Part shown: in pieces, positions 9,501 through 16,195 of the stretch | Layout: each line of letters begins with the position of its first letter | Numbering within the stretch: the first letter of the stretch is position 1 | NCBI GenBank assembly: GCA_947071285.1 | Contig: CAMTFK010000029.1 | Span: 1-30,210, forward strand | Direction: 5' to 3' | Origin: an uncultured Bacteroides sp. | Lineage (GTDB): Bacteria; Bacteroidota; Bacteroidia; Bacteroidales; Bacteroidaceae | DNA length: 30,210 bases | Notes under the pieces: model-generated | The model's input: only the letters and a program-made list of their open reading frames with translations | Databases searched by the model: none | Told to the model about the DNA's origin: nothing | Made by a program: the position numbers and the translations under genes

Positions 9501-9948
9501 AGGCGTTCAGATGTCCTTGATAAAAGCCAAACTTCGGTATCAGCACAGGATGCCCAGTCAGTTGATAATAGTCGTTCAGCAAAGGTACAGCACCATCATT
9601 GACCATGATAAAGAGGTCAAGATAGGTCGTTTGGTGAAACAGCTTCACAATGCCCTTCTCTTCTCTTCCGAAGTCGTAGACTCCTCTTTTGAAAGTATAC
9701 CACATCAAACCGTAACCACCTGTCGACCAATAAAAAGGATTGGGTGATGCTACGCCACCATCCGTCCAGCTATTTTGGTTTTCAATAGAGATTGCTTTGC
9801 CCTTGTGCGAGAAACGTCCGTTCTGCACACCACCACCGTAGAAATATTCCTGCGGGGTTTCTTTCAGTTTCAAGGTGACTCTTTCTTTATCAGAAACGAA
9901 GTGTTTTTTTAAGATGCGCAAAGATAGTGCAAACCAATTAAAATTCAA
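6511..9948 (-). CDS. GH31 glycosidase (probable alpha-N-acetylgalactosaminidase), 5'-truncated
   Basis: An open frame of 1145 codons, multidomain. The (beta/alpha)8 GH31 catalytic region spans about 35-480, with probable nucleophile Asp286 (LKTDVAWVG) and acid/base Asp338 (GDQTGG). A C-terminal beta region follows, then FN3 (about 705-800), F5/8 type C/CBM32-like (about 805-945), a dockerin-like double calcium loop (about 950-1010, DINNDKLVDENDL and DLNRNGLIDAYDI) and a cohesin-like domain (about 1020-1145). The KTDVAW nucleophile motif and FN3/CBM32 tail fit the GH31 alpha-GalNAcase branch active on mucin-type O-glycans; this assignment is from memory. The frame opens at a TTG and the motif EYFYGGG, which in GH31 follows a ~200-residue N-domain and signal peptide, is at residue ~35, so the 5' end is missing next to the integrase. 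Confidence 0.85.
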   Translation of the reverse strand: MNFNWFALSLRILKKHFVSDKERVTLKLKETPQEYFYGGGVQNGRFSHKGKAISIENQNSWTDGGVASPNPFYWSTGGYGLMWYTFKRGVYDFGREEKGIVKLFHQTTYLDLFIMVNDGAVPLLNDYYQLTGHPVLIPKFGFYQGHLNAYNRDYWKEDENGILFEDGKRYKESQKDNGGIKESLNGEKDNYQFSARAVIDRYKNHDMPLGWLLPNDGYGAGYGQTETLDGNIRNLKNLTDYARKNGVEIGLWTQSDLHPKEGISALLQRDIVKEVRDAGVRVLKTDVAWVGAGYSFGLNGITDVAQIMSYYGNDARPFIISLDGWAGTQRYAGIWSGDQTGGVWEYIRFHIPTYIGSGLSGNPNICSDMDGIFGGKNPVINTRDFQWKTFTPMQLNMDGWGANEKYPHALGEPATSINRWYLKLKSEIMPYAYSIARESVDGLPMIRAMFLEYPNAYTLGKATQYQFLYGPYFLVAPVYQATKADGQGNDIRDGIYLPEGEWVDYFSGEVYQGGRIINNYAAPLWKLPVFVKKGAIIPMISPHNNVSEIDKKLRIYELYPCGQSAFTEYDDDGTTEEYRLGQGVSTVIESDVDAKGDVTVTIHPAQGDFDSFVKEKATEFRINVTEKPKKILATIGKNKIKLIEAGNMDEFLRKENVYFYDARPNLNKFATKGSEFAKEIITKNPQLLVRLAISDITVAPTVLKINGFVFAPADNQLVSSGSLVAPQAQVTEENTAAYTLKPTWNKVDNADYYEIEFDGMIYSTIKDTELLFEGLNVETSYNFKIRAVNKDGQSDWSSFSATTKKDPLEFAIHGIVGETTAANQGRSLRRLFDFEEGELWHTKYNEKAVPFDLIMDMKSINQVEKFHYLPRENAGNGTLLKGSVYYSMDKENWTEAGSFDWQRDNEVKIFTFAQTPTARYIKMNITEAVGNYGSGQEIYVFRVPETESYLPGDINNDKLVDENDLTSYINYTGLRRGDADFEGYISNGDLNRNGLIDAYDISVVATQLDGGADAVRGEKVEGSLGISTPKKSYTKDEIVEVLVKGTGLHYVNALSFAMPYDPADYEFVGIQPLGMKEMENLTNDRLHTNGTKSLYPTFVNIGERETLEGDSDLFIIKLKAKRKVTFNLKMIDGYLVDKLLNVHAF

Positions 9949-10154
9949 ATAGTTATAAAACTAATATTTTAGTCGGATGCGGTGAATAAAGCTAAATAGA
10001 GCATATTGGGGAGTGAGTTATGTTACTTATCTGTTACCTCTCTCAATTTGCCTGTTAATCGGATATAACACATTATTTTTCAACATATTGCATTATTCTT
10101 CATAACATCAAATAGCTCAACAGTAATTAAATTTGTAACTAAAAAAGTTGAGTT
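9900..10154. other. Presumed left attachment region of the element
   Basis: An AT-rich stretch between the truncated GH31 gene and the integrase gene. Integrases of this class act at a site next to their gene, and the loss of GH31 coding similarity near 9900-9930 marks the likely crossover zone; TTTGC is present there. Short repeats (GTTAC twice near 10022-10036, ACATATTG/GCATATTG-like units near 10005 and 10083) could be arm-type binding sites. A -7-like TAAATTTG at 10128-10135 may serve the integrase. The partner att site is outside the window, so the boundary is not proven. Confidence 0.45.
9919..9949 (-). promoter_or_regulatory. Bacteroides-type promoter facing the truncated GH31 gene
   Basis: On the minus strand a -33 TTTG (9949-9946) is separated by exactly 19 bases from a -7 TATCTTTG (9926-9919). 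This matches the Bacteroides consensus TTTG-N19-TAnnTTTG perfectly. It lies inside the extreme 5' end of the GH31 open frame, at the presumed host/element junction, and points into GH31. No ATG in the GH31 frame closely follows it. The -7 box reads TATCTTTGC and overlaps the TTTGC seen in CTnDOT-type attachment cores. Confidence 0.5.
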
Positions 10155-11384
10155 ATGAGAAGTACATTCAGAGTGTTGTTTTACACTAAAAATCAATCGA
10201 TTAAGAATGGTAAAGTGCCTGTAATGGGACGTATAACCATCAACAAGACCACAGCTTGTTTTAGCTGTAAAAAAGAAGTGTCTATTTCCTTATGGGACGC
10301 CAAAGCTAACCGGGCTAAAGGGAAATCCGAAGAAGCCAGAATGTTAAACCAGGAACTAGATAATGCCAAAGCCCAAATAGCCAAGCATTATCAATACATT
10401 TGCGATCATGATAGTTTTGTCACAGCCAAGAAAGTCTATAGCCGCTATGTCGGTTTTAAAGAGGATTCCCACACCCTTATGGCACTTTTCAGGGAACAAC
10501 TTGAATCATATAAGGAGAAAGTAGGCAAGGAAAAAGCAAAAAGTACATATCTTGGTTTAGTTGCTGATTATAAGAGCGCACTGCTTTTCTTGAAAGATAA
10601 AAAGCATGTTGAGGACATTGCACTTGATGAACTCGATAAAAATTTTATTGAAGATTATTATAATTGGATGTTAGGTACATGCGGCTCGGCCAGTTCTACA
10701 GCATTTGGACGTGTCAATACCATGAAATGGTTAATGTATGTCGCTCAAGAGAAAGGTTTGATAAAAGTTCATCCTTTCACCGGTTTTGGATGTAAGCCGG
10801 GATATAAAAGACGTTCATTCCTCTCCGAAAAAGAATTGCAAAGGCTTATACATATAGAATTGAGGTATAAACGTCAGCAGGCTATGCGTGACATGCTTCT
10901 TTTCATGTGTTTTACAGGTCTCGCCTTCGCAGATTTGAAAGCAATTACCTATAAGAATATCCATACAGATTCTGACGGTGGCACATGGCTCATGGGAAAC
11001 CGTACAAAAACAGGTGTGGCATACGTCGTGAAATTATTGCCCATAGCAATTGAACTTGTAGAAAAATATAAGGGTGATAACAAAAAGAAGGATTCTCCTG
11101 ATTGCGTTTTCCCCGTTGGTGATTATGAAACCATGAAAAGTAGTTTTAAGGTTTTAGGGAAAAAGTGTAATTGCAATATAAATATCACCCCCCATATTGG
11201 AAGACATACCTTTGCAGTTTTGGCTATATTGAAAGGCATGCCGTTAGAGACCTTGCAAAAAGTATTAGGACACAAATCGATTCTGTCCACACAGGTCTAT
11301 GCTGAACTGATTAATCCGAAGGTTGGGGAAGATACGGATAGGATGTGTGACAAGATTGGTGCTATGTATCGCTTGGCCGATTAG
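10155..11384 (+). CDS. Tyrosine site-specific integrase (IntDOT-like)
   Basis: 409 residues: N-terminal arm-binding domain (about 1-95), SAM-like core-binding domain (about 105-205, with KSTYLGLVADYKSALLFLK and EDYYNWML) and C-terminal catalytic domain. Catalytic residues visible: His347 and Arg350 in HIGRHTF, His373 in LGHKS, and nucleophile Tyr382 in TQVYAEL. The first catalytic Arg is not in the usual box: TGLAFADL has Ala257 where TGLR is expected, a substitution also typical of Bacteroidetes conjugative-transposon integrases. It catalyses integration and excision of the element. It faces away from the truncated GH31 gene, and a strong terminator follows. The gene is visibly more AT-rich than the 15-25 kb genes. 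It contains no in-frame TGA and ends in TAG. Confidence 0.95.
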   Translation: MRSTFRVLFYTKNQSIKNGKVPVMGRITINKTTACFSCKKEVSISLWDAKANRAKGKSEEARMLNQELDNAKAQIAKHYQYICDHDSFVTAKKVYSRYVGFKEDSHTLMALFREQLESYKEKVGKEKAKSTYLGLVADYKSALLFLKDKKHVEDIALDELDKNFIEDYYNWMLGTCGSASSTAFGRVNTMKWLMYVAQEKGLIKVHPFTGFGCKPGYKRRSFLSEKELQRLIHIELRYKRQQAMRDMLLFMCFTGLAFADLKAITYKNIHTDSDGGTWLMGNRTKTGVAYVVKLLPIAIELVEKYKGDNKKKDSPDCVFPVGDYETMKSSFKVLGKKCNCNINITPHIGRHTFAVLAILKGMPLETLQKVLGHKSILSTQVYAELINPKVGEDTDRMCDKIGAMYRLAD

Positions 11385-11395
11385 AAATAAGTTAA

Positions 11396-11430
11396 AAAAA
11401 CACCCTTCGGCCATAATGGAGGGTGTTTTT
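11396..11430. terminator. Bidirectional intrinsic terminator after the integrase
   Basis: The perfect inverted repeat AAAAACACCCT (11396-11406) / AGGGTGTTTTT (11420-11430) lies between the integrase stop and the convergent HTH gene. The flanking A and T runs allow termination in both directions. Confidence 0.9.
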
Positions 11431-11447
11431 CATATTCCGGCAGATTG

Positions 11448-11759
11448 TTATTTCAAGTAACGCCTGAAATCTTTATAGTTCTTTTTGAGTACCTCGTATA
11501 ACCCGCTTTCTGGATAGAGCAGTTTACCTCCGGTGGCAGTAATTGAGGTATAAGGTATTGCCTTTTCATCTCGTAGTGTTTGTAATGTACGCTTGGAAAC
11601 ATGGAGCATTCGGCATACTTCATCTCCACTTAAATAATGTTCGTCTGCAATTGTCGGACGTATTCGTGCCGCCGCAGCCTCCAGATTTTTTCCTGTCCGT
11701 TTGATCCATCCGGTGAGTTCCTTAAACTCTTCCGAATCTTTAGTGATAATGTCTGCCAT
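11448..11759 (-). CDS. Helix-turn-helix (excisionase-like) protein
   Basis: 103 residues. The C-terminal half has a MerR/excisionase-type HTH (LSGDEVCRMLHVSKRTLQTLRDEKAIPY) followed by the wing strand TGGKLLYPESGLYEVL. Small proteins of this type sit beside integrases in Bacteroides conjugative elements, where relatives act as excision or regulatory factors. The N-terminal ~50 residues are helical. It is convergent with the integrase across a terminator and 5 bases downstream of the second HTH gene, so the two are probably co-transcribed. Stop is TAA. The exact role (Xis or regulator) cannot be fixed from sequence. Confidence 0.88.
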   Translation of the reverse strand: MADIITKDSEEFKELTGWIKRTGKNLEAAAARIRPTIADEHYLSGDEVCRMLHVSKRTLQTLRDEKAIPYTSITATGGKLLYPESGLYEVLKKNYKDFRRYLK

Positions 11760-11764
11760 GCTTT

Positions 11765-12052
11765 TTATTTTCTTTTTTTGATTAGTCCTTCCTCTAGAAT
11801 TTGCTGGATGTCCACTTCTTTATAAAAGAATTTTCCACCGATATTAGAATAAGGGAACAGCCCGTTATCCCGGTAAGTCTGCAGTGCCCTTTTGGAAATA
11901 TTGAGAGCCAGGCACACATCCTGCGCATCCAGTCACTTGTCCGGTGTTACAGGGGCTATTTTCTTTTGAAAGTCCATCATTTGTACGGACAGCATACTAA
12001 GTTGTTTCTTCAATTCCTGATAGGCACTTGTTTCGATAATTGTCAGTTCCAT
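11765..12052 (-). pseudogene. Second HTH/excisionase-like gene with in-frame TGA at a Trp position
   Basis: Reading from the ATG at 12052 gives 95 codons to TAA. Codon 40 (plus-strand 11933-11935) is TGA. Around it the protein reads VTPDK-(TGA)-LDAQDVCLALNISKRALQTYRD, and homologous proteins commonly carry Trp before LD-QDVC, so a single TGG-to-TGA difference or UGA read as Trp restores a complete protein. The HTH (about 44-66) and wing (IGGKFFYKEVDIQQIL) resemble the downstream HTH gene and suggest an ancient duplication. If translation stops at the TGA, only a 39-residue helical peptide without the DNA-binding domain is made. It is typed as a pseudogene by the standard code; it may be functional if UGA is read. 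Confidence 0.8.
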
Positions 12053-12552
12053 AATTTATAATTTAAATTGTGAATAATGAAATCGGATGCAAGATAAAGG
12101 GAATATTACTATAAATCAATTGTTTTGTTTCCAGTGTCGTTAATAGTCATTAATAGTCATTTTTTGTCAGCTCAACTTTTCTTCTACTTTTTACTTAACA
12201 GGGGGGAGTCGTGAAATCCGACATCCCTTGTGAGAATGATATTTTTCTCTTTTTTACCCTGCAACATTTCTTTATTCTTCGGAGAAATAAGAATTACGAG
12301 TACGAGTATCGTTTGGAACGAAATAAAGATTTAAATGGCAGGCGACAGCCTTCCAATTAGATATAGACATAACATTCGCAGAATGTCTCAAGACGGAAAT
12401 CTGGAAAAATCGAAACAACAGAGACTATTGCGTGATACTTACGCTAGCGTTGTTATAGCGTGGGATTATGTTATGCTCAGTTTTAGGCTTACCAAAGCTT
12501 GTTATCTGTTGCCTGATTCCCACTTTTTGTAGCTGCTGGTTATTAAAAGCAG
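12053..12552. other. Non-coding stretch with 10-bp phased repeats and an inverted repeat
   Basis: No gene can be supported here. Four consecutive 10-mers at 12131-12170 end in a GTC-type pentamer, two of them identical (TAATAGTCAT at 12141 and 12151). An inverted repeat ACGCTA/TAGCGT (12441-12446 and 12456-12461) includes the perfect palindrome ACGCTAGCGT. An open frame at 12335-12532 has no recognisable similarity. The repeats sit 80-120 bases upstream of the second HTH gene and could be regulatory, or binding sites for excision proteins. Confidence 0.4.
12131..12170. repeat. Four 10-bp direct units ending in GTCAT-like sequence
   Basis: The units are CCAGTGTCGT, TAATAGTCAT, TAATAGTCAT and TTTTTGTCAG. 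The two central units are identical. The 10-base period would place the GTC core on one face of the helix. A similar 10-base array occurs at 25581-25620. Confidence 0.6.
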
Positions 12553-13002
12553 TTGAATTATGGCGCAAAGGCAAAGCTCCAATTACTGGTATTCATATCC
12601 CTTGACAGTTATCTTCTTGACAAGACTGTACCTTCCCCACTATGGAATAATCCGAACAAGTACGGGATCACAAAGAAACGCACCCGGGCTACGCAGGCCC
12701 TCGGATGGAATGTTTCTTTTATTTCACTGGTACAATGGGAAAAAGAAGAGAATGATACCGATCTTATAGAAGCAGTGCCGGAAACAATCTCCGTTATTGG
12801 CAGCATGTTCAAGTACTGGCTGGTGGATGAAATCATTCTTTTTGTCGTACCCCGCATTCAGAGAGACGGCCTGCGGCTATTTACAGAAATCCCCGGTCCT
12901 TCCTCGTGGGAAATGATCGGGAGCAAATGTTTTACAGGTTGGCCTGCAGACGGATTGAATAGCCGGTACCTATCTTTTTATACTGACAGACCTGGTTTTG
13001 GC
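12553..13002 (+). pseudogene. Degenerate DHFR/RibD-like remnant
   Basis: An open frame starting at a TTG shows two islands that resemble the dihydrofolate reductase/RibD C-terminal family: the N-terminal LLVFISLDSYLLD (family form: xLDGYxxD) and the C-terminal KYWLVDEIILFVVPRIQRDGLRLF with SSWEMIGSK. The region between them is shorter than in the family, and the NADPH-binding GG(S/G) loop is not recognisable, so it looks internally deleted or eroded. Such genes occur as cargo near the integrase in Bacteroides elements. The 3' end overlaps an antisense small gene. Similarity is judged by eye only. Confidence 0.35.
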
Positions 13003-13216
13003 AGGCTTGTTATATTTCTCCCAATATTGTTTAGCCTTGTCGAATCCGATCCAGTTCCGTTGGTCATCGATTCCTCTGTCGGCGAGTTCCTTTCTGACCT
13101 TCTTTTGGATATCAATCTCTCCTTTGACTACCTTGAACAGTTATTCGGAAGGCTGTCATATTGAGCATTAAGTCCGGGTTCAGCTCATCCAGTATCTCAT
13201 CTATTTCTTTTTTCAT
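12970..13216 (-). pseudogene. Small element protein downstream of topoisomerase III, frameshifted
   Basis: An 81-residue protein if one base is removed. From the ATG at 13216 it reads MKKEIDEILDELNPDLMLNM and TAFRI, then the frame continues only after a 1-base shift near 13143 (FRI-A-CTG) as LFKVVKGEIDIQKKVRKEL and NWIGFDKAKQYWEKY to TAG. Both halves look like genuine coding sequence joined by one extra A. Function unknown; small acidic-to-basic proteins of this kind accompany topB in Bacteroides elements. It starts 11 bases after the topoisomerase stop, so it belongs to the same transcription unit. Confidence 0.6.
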
Positions 13217-13227
13217 AAGCCAATGGA

Positions 13228-15300
13228 CTATTTCTTAGGTTTATTATCCTTGAATGTAATATCAATCTTGTAGTTGTCATCCAATTCCAGCGAAGCTTCA
13301 TATTTTTTCCCCTTCTTGCTGATAAACTTGAGATATCCGGTGCGCTTTCCCTGTAACAGCAGGAGCATCTGGTTGTCCGTCAGTTCCCTGCCGTTGAAGG
13401 TCCGGAACAAAAGAAAAGCACAATCGGGATCGCCGCATTTGGCAACCTTATTGAAAACGGTAATCGTTTCTGCCCCACACTTGGGGCATCTGCAGTGCGG
13501 CAAGTCCGGACACTTGAGTTTCATGGCAAGCAGTTCGGACGTGATTTGCCGGGCGTAGGAGTTGATATTTTCCGTGAATGTTTTAGTGGATACTTCTCCG
13601 GTTTCGATTTCATGCAAGGCGCATTCCCACTTTCCGGTCATGCTCACATTGGCAATCATCTTCTCTTTTACGATACCATATACTTCCAGTCCTTTAGGAG
13701 TGGGTATCAGTGAGCGTCCGCTTCTTTCCACATAATGTCTGGCAATGAGCAGTTCGATAATTCCAGCCCGTGTAGCCGGTGTCCCCAGTCCGGAGTCTTT
13801 CATCGCTTCTTTTTCTTTTTCATCGCTCAAATTCCGACCACATCCTTCCATTGCCGCAAGCAGGCTTGCCTCGGTGAATATCGGTTGCGGCTTGGTTTTT
13901 CTGACCAACGTATCGCTGCCAAGAATAAGCAATGATTCTCCTTCCTGAAATTCCGGCAGAAGGTCTTCTTCTTTTTCATCCGGTCCATTGCAGATGTCTC
14001 TCCATCCCGGAATCTTGATTTGGCATCCCTTTATGCCGAACAGCACACTGTTGCAGTCCACTTGTATGGAAACCGTTTCTTTCAGGCATTTATCGGAGAA
14101 TGCCTCCAGCATACGTCCGGCAATCATGGAATAGATATTCTGCTCGTCGAGGGAAAGGTTCCGGGGATAGTTTTCCGTGATGATTAATCCGTGGTGGTCT
14201 GTCATTTTACTATCGTTCACACAGTGGCGGTTCAAAGTCCGGTTACAGAAATTCTCCGCATGGCGTGCAAAACGGGGATGTTGCTTCAGCAAGGCGATGA
14301 GAGAAGGAATCTGCTCAAAGATGTCCTCTGTGATATAACTGCATCCGGTACGTGGATACGAAATGTAGCCGAATTCATACAGCTTCTGGGCAATATTCAG
14401 CGTTTGTTCCGCGGTCAGTCCCAGTTTGTTGTTGGCACTCTGCTGCAGGGCGGTTAAATCGTAAAGTAGTGGAGTTTCTTCCGATACTTGCTTCTTTTCT
14501 ACCTGCACCACTTTGGCTGTTTTCTCTTCACAGACCTTTTTACGGGGCATGTCGAGTTTCTGGGGTGTATCATACTTTTCGGCGCAGGTCATTACAAGTT
14601 CTTCCCCCATCTTTGTAGTGCGTAGTTGCAGTTGGTAATAAGGTTTGACTACAAAATCCCTGTTGTCCAGATAGCGGCGGCAAATCATGGCAAGCGTCGG
14701 AGTCTGTACTCTTCCCAGAGAATAGTTACTCTTTCCGGCCGCTATACTCAAAGACAGACTGGCATTCATACCGACTACCCAATCTGCTTCTCTCCGGGCT
14801 TTAGCGGAACGATACAGGTTGTCAAACTCCCTGCTTGATTTAAGGTTATTGAACCCTTCACGTATTGATTTTTCCGTGAGCGAGGATATCCACAGGCGTT
14901 TAGTTTCTTTGGTATACCCCAGATAGTCAAGGACATACCTGGCTATAAGTTCTCCTTCGCGAGCTGCATCCGTACAAATGATCACACTACCAGTCTGATT
15001 CAACAGTCTGCGGATCACGTCCAATTGTTTCAATGCCGACGGATCAGCCTTATAACCCTCTTCTGTTTTTACCTGGCGAACAACCAGTTTGAACGGATGG
15101 GGAATAATCGGCAACATCTCCTTTTCCGCACGGATGATACCGTAATCGGAAGGCAGGGCCAATGCCAGCAGGTGGCCGTAAGTTCATGTAACGGCATACC
15201 CGTTTCCACTCAGATATCCTTCCTGTTTCTCCGTTGCGCCCAGAACTCGGGCGATGCTACGTGCCACGGACGGCTTTTCACAGATGCAAATCGTTTTCAT
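13228..15300 (-). CDS. topB: Type IA DNA topoisomerase III (TopB-like), in-frame TGA at codon 39
   Basis: 690 codons from the ATG at 15300, the usual size. The TOPRIM domain covers about 1-140 (ICEKPSVARSIA and CTDAAREGELIARYV); catalytic Tyr315 lies in ISYPRTGCSY; GRVQTPTLAMICRRY is the core motif; a C-terminal zinc ribbon lies at about 590-625 (CRCPKCGAE and CGDPDCAF). It relaxes and decatenates DNA and in such elements aids transfer or replication. Codon 39 (plus 15184-15186) is TGA within AVT-(TGA)-TYGHLL; the family has Trp there (VTWCIGHLL in E. coli TopB). Translation from Met codons after the TGA would lose the catalytic glutamate region of TOPRIM. The rest shows no damage over 650 codons. 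It is near the end of the long minus-strand gene train. Confidence 0.9.
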
Positions 15301-15326
15301 CTTGGTTATCTTTTAATGTTGAATGA

Positions 15327-16190
15327 CTATTTTATTTTTACACTCTTGGTCTTTGTCTTTCCCTTCCTCACCTTCTTCGGTTCTTTGGGTACGGAGAGTT
15401 TCTCTTTTTTCTCCGATGCCTGTATGCCTTCCGTCAGATTCGGTACGGAGGTCTCCCTTGCCGGGAAACGGCTGATTAAATCCATTGAGAATCCGGTCAT
15501 CCCGGCATCCAGTTTTACCAGGTCTGCCGGTTGGAGGTATTTCTCCCCGTTTTTTCTGGCTGCCAGCTCATACATGACCGTTTCACGCCCTTGCAGGATT
15601 CCTTCATAATTCTGGTAAGGGAGGTTCGATTCGGACAGGCCGTTCTGACGGAGCATCCCACAAATCTCATCGGGCGGCAATCCCCCGAACTTCCGGTCAA
15701 AGGGAGAAGAGAGGATATATCTGTATGTCGCCAGAAGCTGTTTTTCATGGCTCATATCGGGGCATCCTTCGTATCCCTGCAGTTGCTTTATCTTCTTTGC
15801 AATACTGCCAAGGCTCTTGAAAGTATTCCTGTCCCTATCCTGAAGAGGTATCCTGCCAATCCGAACCAGCTCCGTCTGGATGCGGTTCAGGTTGGATACT
15901 TCCCATTTATTCAACAGGCTACTGCGGTTGTTCAGGTACTCATCCCGGAGGATGGCAACCGGATTCCTCGTCTGGAGGAACAATCCGATCCGTTTTCCCC
16001 ATGAGGGTTCGTGAAGGTTGGATGCGCTCCAACGGATCGTATTGAAACGATAGGCGTCCATGAATTTCCTGAAAGGATTCCGGTTTGTGAACAGGTTCCT
16101 GAAAGTCTGCAGGAATGCTTTTCTTCCGGCATCCCTACGGCTGCGTGGTATCTCGTTTTCGGGAATGAATGTGTTATTTATCAATTCCAT
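15327..16190 (-). CDS. Element protein of unknown function with basic C-terminus
   Basis: 287 residues from the ATG at 16190; an earlier GTG at 16196 would overlap the upstream stop. I do not recognise a named domain. The N-terminal 100 residues are rich in Arg and aromatic residues (FRNLFTNRNPFRKFMDAYRF, KWEVSNLNRIQTELVRIG), the middle is helical (LLATYRYILSSPF) and the C-terminal 45 residues form a Lys-rich tail ending TKSVKIK. No signal peptide or membrane segment. It follows the last paralog of the tandem family by 5 bases and precedes topB by 26. The basic tail resembles those of its upstream neighbours. It may be an additional member whose repeat core has diverged beyond recognition; that is speculative. 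Confidence 0.75.
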   Translation of the reverse strand: MELINNTFIPENEIPRSRRDAGRKAFLQTFRNLFTNRNPFRKFMDAYRFNTIRWSASNLHEPSWGKRIGLFLQTRNPVAILRDEYLNNRSSLLNKWEVSNLNRIQTELVRIGRIPLQDRDRNTFKSLGSIAKKIKQLQGYEGCPDMSHEKQLLATYRYILSSPFDRKFGGLPPDEICGMLRQNGLSESNLPYQNYEGILQGRETVMYELAARKNGEKYLQPADLVKLDAGMTGFSMDLISRFPARETSVPNLTEGIQASEKKEKLSVPKEPKKVRKGKTKTKSVKIK

Positions 16191-16195
16191 AAGCA

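Noticed and set aside
12441..12461. The inverted repeat ACGCTA/TAGCGT as an origin of transfer
   Set aside because: Too short, no nic-like sequence and no relaxase gene nearby in the window.
12335..12532. A 65-codon open frame as a gene
   Set aside because: No recognisable similarity, weak start context and a short length in a region of eroded sequence.
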